A stretch of DNA of 64,000 bases from Paenibacillus sp. DCT19 (GCF_003268635.1 NZ_CP029639.1:5540001-5604000); one strand, 5' to 3'; positions 35,690 through 44,928 are shown, counted from the stretch's first letter. Notes: generated by a model from the sequence alone, not told the origin. Made by a program: numbers and translations.

Positions 35690-36562
35690 CTATTTTATCT
35701 TCCGGTATATTTTTTCCGTCCGGTCTAACGGCTCGTAGGCATCACTGAATTCCGTAAAATGTATCGATTCTTTAGACCCCAGAACTAGGACACCGAAGTG
35801 GCTTAAACTTTCATGAAATAACCCGTGCACCTGATTCCGCAGTTCATCATTAAAATAAATCATGACATTGCGGCAGAAGATCACATTAAATTCGTTAAAC
35901 GAACGATCTGTAGCCAGGTTATGTTCGGCAAAAATAATATTTTTCCGCAGGTAAGGATGAAATATAACGGAATTGTACTTAGCTGTGTAATATTCTGAGA
36001 AGGCTCGAGTTCCTCCAGCCTCCAAATAGTTAGTCGTGTATAGTTTCATTTTCTCAATGCCGTATACGCCTTCCTTGGCTTGTTGCAATGAGCGATCATT
36101 CATATCTGTCGCGTAAATTCTTGCTTTGTCATACAATCCTTCTTCATGAAGCATAATCGCCATCGAATAGACCTCTTCCCCTGTAGAACAACCCGCATGC
36201 CATATTCGGATATAAGGGTAGGTTCGTAACACAGGAATGATCTGTTCTCGGAACGTACGGAATAACGATGGATCCCGAAACATCTCCGTTACAGGAATAG
36301 ACAGATTCTGCACAAATCGTTCGAAGGCTGAGCGATTATGAAGCACGCGCTCCTGCAAAGCAGATATCGTTTTTGCACCTTCTGCATGTGCATAATGCCA
36401 AATTCTTCGTTTTAAAGAAGGCAAGGCATAATTTCTAAAATCATATCCATATAGACGGTGCATACCTTCCAACAGCAATTCGATTTCAATCAGTTCGCGC
36501 TCTTCATCTTGTGCCAAGCGGTCTGATTCTACCCCCGCCTCGGTAGGTTCCCACGATGTCAT
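35690..36562 (-). CDS. CheR-type protein methyltransferase (RsbM-like)
   Basis: 290 residues: an N-terminal helical CheR domain (about 25-85) and a SAM-binding Rossmann domain with HAGCSTGEEVYSMAIML (motif I), YATDMNDRSLQQAKEG and NVIFCRNVMIYF. CheR enzymes methylate glutamates of chemoreceptors. In Bacillus cereus the homologue RsbM methylates the hybrid kinase RsbK and dampens sigma-B signalling. No chemotaxis genes are nearby, and a large hybrid kinase lies next to it, so the RsbM role is the likely one. Confidence 0.9.
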   Translation of the reverse strand: MTSWEPTEAGVESDRLAQDEERELIEIELLLEGMHRLYGYDFRNYALPSLKRRIWHYAHAEGAKTISALQERVLHNRSAFERFVQNLSIPVTEMFRDPSLFRTFREQIIPVLRTYPYIRIWHAGCSTGEEVYSMAIMLHEEGLYDKARIYATDMNDRSLQQAKEGVYGIEKMKLYTTNYLEAGGTRAFSEYYTAKYNSVIFHPYLRKNIIFAEHNLATDRSFNEFNVIFCRNVMIYFNDELRNQVHGLFHESLSHFGVLVLGSKESIHFTEFSDAYEPLDRTEKIYRKIK

Positions 36563-36818
36563 AAATTCTCTCCACTCTTCTTTTGTTACTTACGTTTATA
36601 CAAAATGAACAAACGATGATTACACTTGCCACTCCGATGACAGAACAGCCTTCCGATCGCTGTTATCCCCAGATTTTTCTGATTCCCTTCTCCAAAGGGA
36701 AAATCCGGGGATAAAGGCGAACGCTTTGCTTCTCCATGCTATTTCTGTCCTCTTCGTTTCCGTGTAATAATTATTCATTTTATATATCATATTGTCCTTC
36801 ATTACCCAAACTAGTGGC

Positions 36819-39800
36819 TTACGAATACAGCCATACACGCATTAATGATAATAATTGATCCGTTTGGATCGGCTTTTTCACATAATCGGATGCGCCAGCC
36901 TCAATACACTTGCCACGATCATCCTTCATTGCCTTCGCCGTTAACGCAATAATCGGCAATTTCTCGAATTTAGGAATCTGTCTGATCCGTGTCATCGCTT
37001 CATAACCATCCATCTCTGGCATCATCATATCCATCAATACGAGGTCAATTTCCGGATCTTGTTCCAGAATCTCTATTGCTTCTCGTCCATTCTCAGCAAA
37101 GGTAACATCCATGCGATATCCTTCTAATACACTGGAAAGAGCGAATACGTTACGAATATCATCATCGACAAGCAATATTTTCTTACCTTCAAATAACGTT
37201 TCTTTGTTGTGCAGCTTCTGCAGAATCCGTCGTTTATCTTCAGGAAGATTCGCTTCTACCCTGTGCAGGAACAAGGTGGTCTCATCCAACAAACGTTCTG
37301 GAGATTTCACATCCTTGATAATGATGGATTCCGCATATTTACGAAGCTTCGTCTCTTCCTTACTATCAAGCTCTTTTCCTGTATAAATAATAATAGGCAG
37401 ATCACTCAAATATTCGTCATCCCTAATCTGATCCAACAGCTCGAATCCGGTCATGTCGGTCAGCATCAAGTCTAACACCATGCAATCATAACGCTGGCTA
37501 TGCAGCTCGGTTAAAGCTTCTTTTCCTGTAGAGACAGCTGTTATTGCCACATCATCATGACCTATCAATTCAATAATGGCTTTACGCTGAGTTTCGTCAT
37601 CCTCCACAATTAACAAACGCTTCAATTGGTTCTCTGTATAGGATTCGATATGTGAGAAGGCTTTATCCAATGATTCTTTACTGGACGGCTTCTTCAAGTA
37701 AGCTATCGCACCCATCATCAATCCTTGCTTCATGTCATCAATGACTGAAATAACATGTACCGGGATATGACGAGTGGTCGAACTACTTTTTAGTTCACCC
37801 AAAATCGCCCAGCCATCCATCACAGGTAATTGGATATCCAAAATGATCGCGTCAGGCAAATATTGACGAGCCATTTCAAGCCCCTTATCTCCTTGCAGCG
37901 CTACAATCGCTTTGAAGCCTCTTCCTCTCGCCATATCCATCAAGATATGGGCAAACTTCACGTCATCTTCGATAATCAAGAGAACTTTGTCACCTTCTGC
38001 AATTTCACCTTGATCATCCTCTACCGTTGTTGATGCTGTAGCCTCTGGTGCTGACAGTTCAATAAGTGCATTGCTGTCAGGATCTGGCGTGATGACAGTC
38101 TGTCTGCTTGAACGCATCATTCGAGCTTCTCTTTGTCTAGTAGGCATTTCAGAAGTAACAGCTGCCTCAGCGAGTGACTCCTCTAAGGGAGCTTCATCTT
38201 CGTGATTATCAGGTAAATACAATGTAAACGCACTACCTACACCCTCAGAAGATTCTACCTGAATGGCTCCACCGAGCAGGCGAGCAAGTTCACGGCTGAT
38301 GGATAATCCTAGTCCCGTGCCTCCATACTTACGACTCGTTGTACCATCCACCTGCTGGAAAGCTTCGAAGATCAGATCTGTCTTATCGGATGGAATTCCG
38401 ATCCCTGTATCCTTCACAGTAAATCCTACGTATTCCTGATTATTGTTCAGGTACCCTGGAAGTTCTTCTGGGGCAATTTTACGTCCAATAATACTTACAG
38501 ACCCTCGGTTCGTAAATTTAAAAGCATTCGACAGCAAGTTACGAAGAATTTGTTTCACACGATGGCTGTCTGTATATACCCAATCTGGCAGATTACTGTC
38601 GAAATCAATATGGAGATCAAGCTCTTTTTTGTTCGCCATGGCGCCAAAATTCTGTTCGACAAATTGAGTCAACTCTTCCATTCGAACGGTCTCATAGTTG
38701 ATATCCATTTTACCTGCGTCTACTTTTGACAAATCTAGGATTTCATCGATCATTTTCAGTAGATCTGCACCGGACATATAGATCGTTTGAGCGTACTCTT
38801 GTTGTTTCGTACTTAGATTTCCATCCTTATTCTCAGACAATAACTGAGAGAGAATCAGTAGGCTGTTCAGCGGTGTACGTAATTCATGCGACATATTAGC
38901 CAAAAACTCAGATTTGTATTTGCTTGTCATCGACAACTGCATAGCCTGCTGTTCCAACTGCGTTTTGGTCTTCTCAATCTCGTCGTTCTTCTCTTCGACT
39001 TCACGCACCTGTTCTTCAAGAGCACGCGTCTTCGCAATCAACTCGGTATTAAAATGCTCAAGCTCCTCCTGTTGTCGCTGCAGTAACTCCTCAGAACGTT
39101 TGAGTGCGCCAGTCTGTTCCTCTAAGTTTTCATTAGAGCGTCGCAATTCTTCCTGCTGTGTCTGCAGTTCCTCGGATTGCACTTGGAGTTCCTCCGTGAG
39201 AGCCTGAGATTCACGCAATAATTCTTCCACTCGCAAACGACGGCGAACGTTGTTAAGGATAACACCCAAATTCATAATCAACTGAGAGAACAATTGTTTA
39301 TGCAGATCGGTAAACCCATCAAATGAAGCCAGTTCTACCACACCAATAAGCTCATCCTCGAAAACAACGGGATAGATCATAATGCTGGTAGCTCGCGATG
39401 ATCCGGATGCCGAACCGATATGCACATAATCCTCCGGTGTATTCTCTACAACAATCGGATTCATATCCAGAGCCGCCTGACCGATCAACCCTTCTCCGAT
39501 GCGATAAACTTCTTTACCGACACTCCCATTCTCTTCAAAAGCATAGGCTCCATATCTTCTTAATTCATCTGGATGTTTCTCCTCATCCACTAAATAAACG
39601 ACACCTAGTTGTGCACCAAGCACAGGCGTAAATTCACTAATGAACATTTGCGAAATCTGACGAATCGAACCGATCCCTCTTAACAATTCTGGAACTCTTG
39701 CAATATTAGAACTCATCCAATTCTGATCCTGCTGTGCTTGCACATAAGCTTTTTCGATTTCCATTTTCTCTTCTAAGTCACCCGATACTTCTTTGAACAC

Positions 39801-40538
39801 TGTCGCGATCTGACCAATCTCATCTGTCGACTTGATTTTAATCCGTCGAATGGTCCGATATCGTCCCTGGCCAAAGCTTGTAATCATCATGGATACCGTG
39901 TTCAGACCACGAGTAATGCTTGGCAGTACCCACATGATGACACCTAATGCCATTAACACACCAGCGATCATAATGCCAAATGTGATCTGTACAGCTCGTG
40001 TATAAGCTTCGTTGGCCGAAGTTATTTCTGTATCGATCTCCTGATCCTGATAGCGTGAAAGAGCATTGAGGCTATCTACCGCCTCTTTCTGAACAGCGAG
40101 TCCCGTCGAATTACGGTAGTTATTCGCATCCTCTACACGCCCCTGCGACATCAGGCTGAGCTGCCTCGTACCATAAGCCGCATAAGCATCCCATGCCGTG
40201 TTGACTCGATCAACTAACTGATGCTCAGACGCACTGTCGGCTCGCTCACGCACCTCTGTGAGATATCCCTTGGCTTTATCCATCATTTCCTTGAGCTCAC
40301 CGTCAGCGGCGCTAATCGAATTGGTCGGGTTGAGCAACAAGTTAGCCAGCACTTTGGCCATATCGTTCACTTCTCCGCGTACAGCCGACGTAAATCTCAC
40401 CTTCATATAACGCTCCTGATACATCTGATCCAATTGCTGATTACTGTTGTTTAGCCGCTCATAACTTATAAATGTAAGAACAATTAAGATTGCCATCAGA
40501 GCGGTAAAACCTATCAGCAGTTTGTTCCTGATTTTCAC
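36819..40538 (-). CDS. Membrane hybrid histidine kinase with three receivers (RsbK-like)
   Basis: 1239 residues. Order: TM1 (7-25), an external helical sensor of about 155 residues (CHASE3/four-helix type), TM2 (184-206), HAMP (207-260), GAF (about 285-432), long coiled coil with EELQxQ repeats (434-545), HisKA with H551 in ANMSHELRTPLNS, HATPase (about 650-775) and three receivers with D901, D1023 and D1170. The coiled coil and external helices hold glutamates suited to methylation. Architecture and neighbours match RsbK, which activates the phosphatase RsbY in B. cereus; three receivers are more than I know for RsbK. It overlaps the upstream phosphatase gene by four bases. 256 bases separate it from the methyltransferase gene. 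Confidence 0.9.
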   Translation of the reverse strand: MKIRNKLLIGFTALMAILIVLTFISYERLNNSNQQLDQMYQERYMKVRFTSAVRGEVNDMAKVLANLLLNPTNSISAADGELKEMMDKAKGYLTEVRERADSASEHQLVDRVNTAWDAYAAYGTRQLSLMSQGRVEDANNYRNSTGLAVQKEAVDSLNALSRYQDQEIDTEITSANEAYTRAVQITFGIMIAGVLMALGVIMWVLPSITRGLNTVSMMITSFGQGRYRTIRRIKIKSTDEIGQIATVFKEVSGDLEEKMEIEKAYVQAQQDQNWMSSNIARVPELLRGIGSIRQISQMFISEFTPVLGAQLGVVYLVDEEKHPDELRRYGAYAFEENGSVGKEVYRIGEGLIGQAALDMNPIVVENTPEDYVHIGSASGSSRATSIMIYPVVFEDELIGVVELASFDGFTDLHKQLFSQLIMNLGVILNNVRRRLRVEELLRESQALTEELQVQSEELQTQQEELRRSNENLEEQTGALKRSEELLQRQQEELEHFNTELIAKTRALEEQVREVEEKNDEIEKTKTQLEQQAMQLSMTSKYKSEFLANMSHELRTPLNSLLILSQLLSENKDGNLSTKQQEYAQTIYMSGADLLKMIDEILDLSKVDAGKMDINYETVRMEELTQFVEQNFGAMANKKELDLHIDFDSNLPDWVYTDSHRVKQILRNLLSNAFKFTNRGSVSIIGRKIAPEELPGYLNNNQEYVGFTVKDTGIGIPSDKTDLIFEAFQQVDGTTSRKYGGTGLGLSISRELARLLGGAIQVESSEGVGSAFTLYLPDNHEDEAPLEESLAEAAVTSEMPTRQREARMMRSSRQTVITPDPDSNALIELSAPEATASTTVEDDQGEIAEGDKVLLIIEDDVKFAHILMDMARGRGFKAIVALQGDKGLEMARQYLPDAIILDIQLPVMDGWAILGELKSSSTTRHIPVHVISVIDDMKQGLMMGAIAYLKKPSSKESLDKAFSHIESYTENQLKRLLIVEDDETQRKAIIELIGHDDVAITAVSTGKEALTELHSQRYDCMVLDLMLTDMTGFELLDQIRDDEYLSDLPIIIYTGKELDSKEETKLRKYAESIIIKDVKSPERLLDETTLFLHRVEANLPEDKRRILQKLHNKETLFEGKKILLVDDDIRNVFALSSVLEGYRMDVTFAENGREAIEILEQDPEIDLVLMDMMMPEMDGYEAMTRIRQIPKFEKLPIIALTAKAMKDDRGKCIEAGASDYVKKPIQTDQLLSLMRVWLYS

Positions 40539-41704
40539 TCCGCTTCCGCCCCTTCACTTAACGTGATCCATACCAGACATTTATCGTCATCCCGCTCCTG
40601 AGGAATTTCGTCATCAAAGAACAAGGTTTGCATCAAAGGCTCATTCCACCCATGTGGACCTTTCAACTGCTCCTTGAGAAATTCAATTTGTTCCTCCTGA
40701 TCTCCTGGGACAGCTTCCGTTAATCCATCTGTGTATAGGGCAATATGACCTTCACCCTCATAATGAATCGTCTGAGGTTCAATATCCATTTTATCGAACA
40801 GACCTACTGGGCAGCACACGCTGTCAAATGTTGTGATCGAACCATCTTCACGGAAAAATAAAGCCGGTGGATGCCCTGCGTTAACATAATCGATCCGCTT
40901 CTTCCGCGTATCAACGACTAGGTAGATCGCAGTGAAATAATACTGTACCAATTGTTTGCCTAGATGAAGCTGATTGAATCGCCGATTCAGCTCCTGAACT
41001 ACCTTCTCTGGATCTACATACGTTGTCACCGTGTCCTTCAATACGGAGGCGATAAACATCGTAAATAATGAAGAAGAAATACCGTGACCCATCATATCCA
41101 GCAGTATTACACCATAGCGCCCTTCACCTAGGGGATACCACGAATACAGATCACCTGCTAGTTCGAAGGATGGTTTATAGATGGCATTCACATGAAATAA
41201 AGGATCTTCAATCGCTGGGCTAAGTACAGCGTTCTGAACCATGGCCGCAAGCTTAAGCTCATCCTGGATACGTTGATCACGCTCCTTATGCCAATCCTTC
41301 TCCTGCTTCAGACGCAGTGCCAACCTAATGCGAGCCATCAGCTCCACTTTGTTAATTGGCTTCGTTACATAATCGGAGGCACCGGCATCTAGCGCTTCCG
41401 CCAGCTTTTTGGAATCTCCAATAGCCGTAACCATAATGATCGGAATGTCCTTGAGATTCTCAAACTTTTGCACGATGCTACAAGCTTCGATCCCGTCCAT
41501 TTCAGGCATCATCATATCTAGCAAAATAAGGTCAATATCCGACGGTCTCGGACGAAGTTCATCACTTTCTCCACCTATTCCGAGGATTTCAAACATCTCC
41601 ATCGCAGAACTAGCGGTTACAATGTCACGATAGTTCTCTTTTTTCAGAATTTCTCGAATGATAATGACATTCGTCGGATTGTCGTCAACAATAAGTATTT
41701 TCAT
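40535..41704 (-). CDS. Receiver-PP2C serine phosphatase (RsbY/RsbU-like)
   Basis: About 389 residues: an N-terminal receiver (D63 in LILLDMMMPEMDG, K in YVTKPIN), a coiled linker and a PP2C/SpoIIE-type phosphatase with the metal ligands in ELAGDLYSWYPL, LLDMMGHGISSSLF and LYTDGLTEA. Such enzymes dephosphorylate RsbV and so release sigma-B. It is the first gene of the array, and its stop overlaps the start of the large hybrid kinase, which probably phosphorylates it. The frame is open to 41764, but AAGGAGATAGAA directly before the ATG at 41704 (MKILIVDDNP) fixes the start. A weak GTTTTT-N15-AGTTAT lies upstream. Confidence 0.92.
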   Translation of the reverse strand: MKILIVDDNPTNVIIIREILKKENYRDIVTASSAMEMFEILGIGGESDELRPRPSDIDLILLDMMMPEMDGIEACSIVQKFENLKDIPIIMVTAIGDSKKLAEALDAGASDYVTKPINKVELMARIRLALRLKQEKDWHKERDQRIQDELKLAAMVQNAVLSPAIEDPLFHVNAIYKPSFELAGDLYSWYPLGEGRYGVILLDMMGHGISSSLFTMFIASVLKDTVTTYVDPEKVVQELNRRFNQLHLGKQLVQYYFTAIYLVVDTRKKRIDYVNAGHPPALFFREDGSITTFDSVCCPVGLFDKMDIEPQTIHYEGEGHIALYTDGLTEAVPGDQEEQIEFLKEQLKGPHGWNEPLMQTLFFDDEIPQERDDDKCLVWITLSEGAEAE

Positions 41705-41940
41705 TTCTATCTCCTTATCTGTGGCGTTCCGGGTTTGTCGATTCGTTGGTTTTTGTAATAACATGTAACAACCCTAATGTTACATTTTCTGCATTTTACA
41801 CGACGGTAGACATAATAATTCCTACTATAACTATAAGCGTAAAAATGAAAAACTGCTATCTGTAAATGGCACCATCAGAAGGAAATTCCCCCGCTGGTTA
41901 CCTTGTTTTTGCCGCGGTTCTGACCCGCTTCCAAACTTGC

Positions 41941-41990
41941 AAAAACATAGATAAGGAATGGGGAAATCCCCATTCCTTATCTATGTTTTT
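41941..41990. terminator. Very long perfect terminator stem behind the yflT-like gene
   Basis: Two 23-base arms are perfectly complementary around a four-base AAAT loop, with T runs at both outer ends. It can stop transcription from either side and insulates the phosphatase gene from the yflT-like gene. Confidence 0.92.
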
Positions 41991-42040
41991 GATTCAATAC
42001 GATACATTAGATGAGCGTAACCACCGGAAGCTTGTACGCT

Positions 42041-42385
42041 TCAATCTTTCTTTTTGGCAATCACTAATACTTTACCTTTATCTAATTCACTTTCGTAGAA
42101 GTCCGCTTCCGCTTCAGTGAATCCCATTGATACAATTTTGGCTCTGAGCTCATCTCCACGAGAACGGAACAGATTAGCCATGGAATCAAACAATCCCTCT
42201 TCCTTGATGCCAATTTCATTCGCATCCGCTGTGTCTGCAATTCGATCCGTGCGATCCTTTTCATGGGCAAGAACGAAGATATGATCAGCAAGGTATCCGG
42301 TATTTTGCAGCTCTTTCACTGCTTCTACCGCCTGGACTCCGTTTTCTACCACTTTAGCATAAGCTTGCGCATTGGTTGAATTCAT
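42041..42385 (-). CDS. General stress protein 17M-like (YflT domain)
   Basis: About 114 residues. The YflT/heat-induced stress domain shows AVEAVKELQNTGYLADHIFVLAHEKDRTDRIADTADANEIGI, with an acidic, helical C-terminus (FYESELDKGKVLVIAKK). B. subtilis YflT (GSP17M) is a sigma-B-dependent protein. A good sigma-B site lies upstream. The GTG at 42394 touches AGGAGA; the ATG at 42385 has better spacing. Confidence 0.9.
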   Translation of the reverse strand: MNSTNAQAYAKVVENGVQAVEAVKELQNTGYLADHIFVLAHEKDRTDRIADTADANEIGIKEEGLFDSMANLFRSRGDELRAKIVSMGFTEAEADFYESELDKGKVLVIAKKKD

Positions 42386-42434
42386 CGTTTCCACTCTCCT
42401 CTGATATTCTTCTTTCTCAAGCTACTTTTAATAT

Positions 42435-42460
42435 ATAACCATAGCATTTAGGGATGAAAC
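42435..42460 (-). promoter_or_regulatory. Sigma-B promoter of the yflT-like gene
   Basis: On the minus strand GTTTCA, 14 bases, GGTTAT, about 50 bases before the start codon. Confidence 0.72.
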
Positions 42461-42479
42461 GCTTTATGTTTTTTTGTCC

Positions 42480-43013
42480 CTAGGACAAGTTTGCATCGAA
42501 TAGATCGATCCCCTCAATTTCATCAGTTCCTGGCTTCAAATAAACTTTCAAAGCCTCATCTCCGCGAAGGTACACCTCTCCATCCTCTGCAATAACATAA
42601 GGTTCACCAAGCTCCTCTTGTATGGATCTAAGATCCATCTCTATCCACTCTTGATTCAACTTAAATCGTTCTTGAGAGGCATCAATATGAACATATTGAA
42701 TCTCTCCAGTATTTTCGCAAAATCCCACTTTCACATCCTGAAAATTAAATTCAGGACATCCTAGATAAGGATCTTCATTTATATCAATCGGTTGGCCCTT
42801 TTGATACAACATTTGATGCATGCCGTCATCCAAAGAAATATCATTTAGAGTCCGAAATGCCTCAACTGGTTCGGATCGATCTACAGCCAGACTAACTTCT
42901 GGCGTTTTCTCTTCCAATACCGTCCATGGCAGATCATGAGCAGCGGTTGTCGCTGCCGGTTGAACGGAAAAGGGAGAAATTACGCTAAACATTACAAGCA
43001 ATAGTTTCATCAT
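42480..43013 (-). CDS. Secreted or lipid-free exported protein of unknown function
   Basis: About 177 residues. A short signal peptide (MMKLLLVMFSVISPFS) is followed by an acidic domain without a family I can name. It contains two cysteines (LGCPEF and GFCENTG) that could form a disulfide. GAAAGG lies nine bases before the ATG at 43013; a GTG at 43022 is less likely. There is no sigma-B site in front of it, unlike its neighbours. Confidence 0.7.
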   Translation of the reverse strand: MMKLLLVMFSVISPFSVQPAATTAAHDLPWTVLEEKTPEVSLAVDRSEPVEAFRTLNDISLDDGMHQMLYQKGQPIDINEDPYLGCPEFNFQDVKVGFCENTGEIQYVHIDASQERFKLNQEWIEMDLRSIQEELGEPYVIAEDGEVYLRGDEALKVYLKPGTDEIEGIDLFDANLS

Positions 43014-43089
43014 GATTCTCACCCTTTCATGAAGTTCAGATTCGTCACCGCTCTAAATGACTTCCTTCAAGTTAACCTTATATTGTTAA

Positions 43090-43599
43090 TTACTTACGAA
43101 CACGTTGCCAAAGGTTAGCTGCAAGATCCACATACTTCAACCAATTCTTCCCACCATTTGCTGCATCATTATATGTAGCATCATAGCTTTGCAGGGTACG
43201 ATCCGTCTTGGTGGCTGGCGTTGCCTGTACATGGATTGGTTCAACAGCTTGTTCTTCTTGTTGACTGGAGCGTTTTGTTTGGAATTTAGCAATCATCGTA
43301 GAGGAAACTTGTTTCGCCGCAGCAGTTACTTCGTTGAGTACTTCGCCTAGGTTTTGAACAGATTCCATAACCGGATCAATCTTTTTCATTTTGTGTTGCA
43401 CATCCGCCGTAATATCATTTGCATGTCTTACCGTCTGTTTCACTTCATAACTGAGTTCATCAATCGTTTTTTGGACTTCCTGTAACGTCTGGGATACATT
43501 GTCCAATGAACTCTGAGCGGATTTTAGAGTACGAATTAAAAAGAAAACCAAGACTGCAAAGGCCACCGCAATTAAAGCCACGCTAATTTGATAGATCAT
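43090..43599 (-). CDS. DUF948 membrane-anchored protein
   Basis: About 169 residues: an N-terminal membrane segment (ISVALIAVAFAVLVFFLIRTL), a long coiled coil (about 25-100, with LDNVSQTLQEVQKTIDELS and VQHKMKKIDPVMESVQNLGEVL) and a low-complexity tail. This matches DUF948; B. subtilis relatives such as YtxG are general stress genes. The frame is open to 43674, but the membrane segment begins right at the ATG at 43599, behind GCGAGG. A sigma-B site lies upstream. Confidence 0.88.
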   Translation of the reverse strand: MIYQISVALIAVAFAVLVFFLIRTLKSAQSSLDNVSQTLQEVQKTIDELSYEVKQTVRHANDITADVQHKMKKIDPVMESVQNLGEVLNEVTAAAKQVSSTMIAKFQTKRSSQQEEQAVEPIHVQATPATKTDRTLQSYDATYNDAANGGKNWLKYVDLAANLWQRVRK

Positions 43600-43646
43600 A
43601 GAAGAACCTCGCTTTCGATATACTATCTGAATTGTTATTGCTATAG

Positions 43647-43672
43647 TTACCCGACCATTTCCGGGACGAAAC
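43647..43672 (-). promoter_or_regulatory. Sigma-B promoter of the DUF948 gene
   Basis: On the minus strand GTTTCG, 14 bases, GGGTAA, about 48 bases before the start. It is the best -10 match of the set. Confidence 0.75.
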
Positions 43673-43722
43673 AAATGATAAAACCCACTTCATATATTCA
43701 CTTTCTTGGAAAAATGATGAAT

Positions 43723-43748
43723 GTTTCAACCTAAAAGTCCTCGGTTAA
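43723..43748 (+). promoter_or_regulatory. Sigma-B promoter of the DUF1328 gene
   Basis: GTTTCA, 14 bases, GGTTAA, about 70 bases before the small membrane protein gene. It is back to back with the DUF948 promoter, 50 bases away. Confidence 0.65.
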
Positions 43749-43819
43749 AGAACAACTACACAAGGCTGCGAGGTGAACAATTCTCGCTCCAAAATTCCTA
43801 AACGAAAGGATGAAAACTC

Positions 43820-43984
43820 ATGTTGAAATGGTCTGTATTGTTTCTAATTATTGCACTTGTCGCAGGTATTTTCGGATTTTTCGGAATCGTTGAAGCAGCT
43901 GCTTCAATCGCTAAAGTCCTCTTCTTCATCTTTGTTGTACTGTTCGTAATCTCCCTCATTACGGGACGAAGCCGAATGCGATGA
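43820..43984 (+). CDS. DUF1328 small membrane protein (YtjA-like)
   Basis: 54 residues, read directly from the DNA: MLKWSVLFLIIALVAGIFGF, then FGIVEAAASIAKVLFFIFVV and a basic end GRSRMR. Two membrane segments and the FFGI...AAxIAKVLFFIF pattern match DUF1328. The function is unknown; members are stress-related in several bacteria. GAAAGGATG precedes the ATG. It is followed by its own terminator. Confidence 0.88.
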   Translation: MLKWSVLFLIIALVAGIFGFFGIVEAAASIAKVLFFIFVVLFVISLITGRSRMR

Positions 43985-44022
43985 ATGAGGCAACGCAATG
44001 AAAATCACGCAGTACATACAAA

Positions 44023-44058
44023 AGTCTATCGCGCTAACATTAGCCGGTAGGCTTTTGT
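44023..44058 (+). terminator. Terminator of the DUF1328 gene
   Basis: AGTCTATCG pairs with CGGTAGGCT (nine pairs, two GU) across a loop, followed by TTTTGTT. Confidence 0.7.
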
Positions 44059-44296
44059 TCGTTGTACACAGATGAATACATGGTTTGACATGCGAAGCAG
44101 CCACTATCCTCTATTATGTATTACACTCCCTTCTTCTCTATTCCTGAACCGCTCTCCCGGCAGTTATAAAATTACAACGTAAATAGGACCTTTTTGACAT
44201 AGCCAACCTGAATTTATCCCACTGAAGTATGATTTTTACAAGCATCCCTAATACCCACAAATGCTCCAGTTGACTCTGGAGAATGCAAGAAAATAT

Positions 44297-44305
44297 TGTT
44301 ATAAT
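44297..44305 (+). promoter_or_regulatory. Extended -10 promoter element
   Basis: TGTTATAAT, an extended -10 with perfect TATAAT, lies 80 bases before the secreted SH3-like gene. No good -35 is found at 17 bases. Confidence 0.45.
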
Positions 44306-44384
44306 TTGTGATTCATAGGTGAGCTTGCTTGGTTATTTTTAACACAGGACAACAAATTACATACCTACCGAGGAGGAATTACAA

Positions 44385-44861
44385 ATGAAAAAAATCGTAA
44401 GTTTTGCCGCTGCTTTAACGTTGATGGGTTCGATGGCTGCTGCCGCAGGTGCTGAGGAAGCGGTTACTGGAACAGTAACTCCTGAAACTGGAACTGAAGC
44501 AACAACACCAGCAACCACAACTCCGGCTGTTGAAGTTAATAAACCGGCTGTAGAAACAGTAGAAGGCACGGTTGAGGGCGTTACAGGTACAACAACAACT
44601 GAAACTTCAACAACTACACCTGACAAAATGTTCGATGAGCCTGTTGTAAAAGCGGGAGACGAGGTTCTTGAGCCTACGATGCTGCTTAACCTGTTAGAGC
44701 GCACTTGGTTCTATGATGCTCCAAACGGCAAGCCAATCGGTGCACTTGGTTCACAAGTAATCGACACCACAGGTGAAGTTGTTGATGGTTTTGATGGTGG
44801 CGAGTGGGTACAAGTGTACACTTGGAAAGGTAAAGCTTGGATTCACGTTGCTATTCAGTAA
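44385..44861 (+). CDS. Secreted Thr-rich protein with SH3-like C-terminus
   Basis: 158 residues. A signal peptide with a cut near AGAEEA is followed by a Thr/Glu/Val-rich low-complexity linker (about 25-85). The C-terminal domain of about 65 residues (RTWFYDAPNGKPIGALGSQVI...GEWVQVYTWKGKAWIHV) looks like a bacterial SH3 domain, a type that often binds peptidoglycan. GGAGGAA precedes the ATG. Single gene with own terminator. Confidence 0.8.
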   Translation: MKKIVSFAAALTLMGSMAAAAGAEEAVTGTVTPETGTEATTPATTTPAVEVNKPAVETVEGTVEGVTGTTTTETSTTTPDKMFDEPVVKAGDEVLEPTMLLNLLERTWFYDAPNGKPIGALGSQVIDTTGEVVDGFDGGEWVQVYTWKGKAWIHVAIQ

Positions 44862-44888
44862 TATCGTATAATCCTTCTAGCCATAAGT

Positions 44889-44928
44889 AAAGAGGACAGC
44901 ACGTGAACCCGTGACTGCCCTCTTTTTA
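44889..44928 (+). terminator. Terminator of the SH3-like secreted protein gene
   Basis: AAGAGG and CCTCTT arms with inner CAG/CTG and CACG/CGTG pairs, followed by a T run. Confidence 0.85.

Larger units (their letters stand above)
43985..44384. other. Intergenic region with terminator and promoter only
   Basis: 400 bases. It holds the DUF1328 terminator (44023-44058) and an extended -10 element (44297-44305) for the next gene. The AT-rich middle shows no gene, repeat or structured RNA that I can recognise. Confidence 0.5.

Noticed and set aside
41800..41850. GTTTTT-N15-AGTTAT ahead of the receiver-phosphatase gene as sigma-B promoter
   Set aside because: Both boxes deviate and the region is AT-rich, so chance matches are likely.
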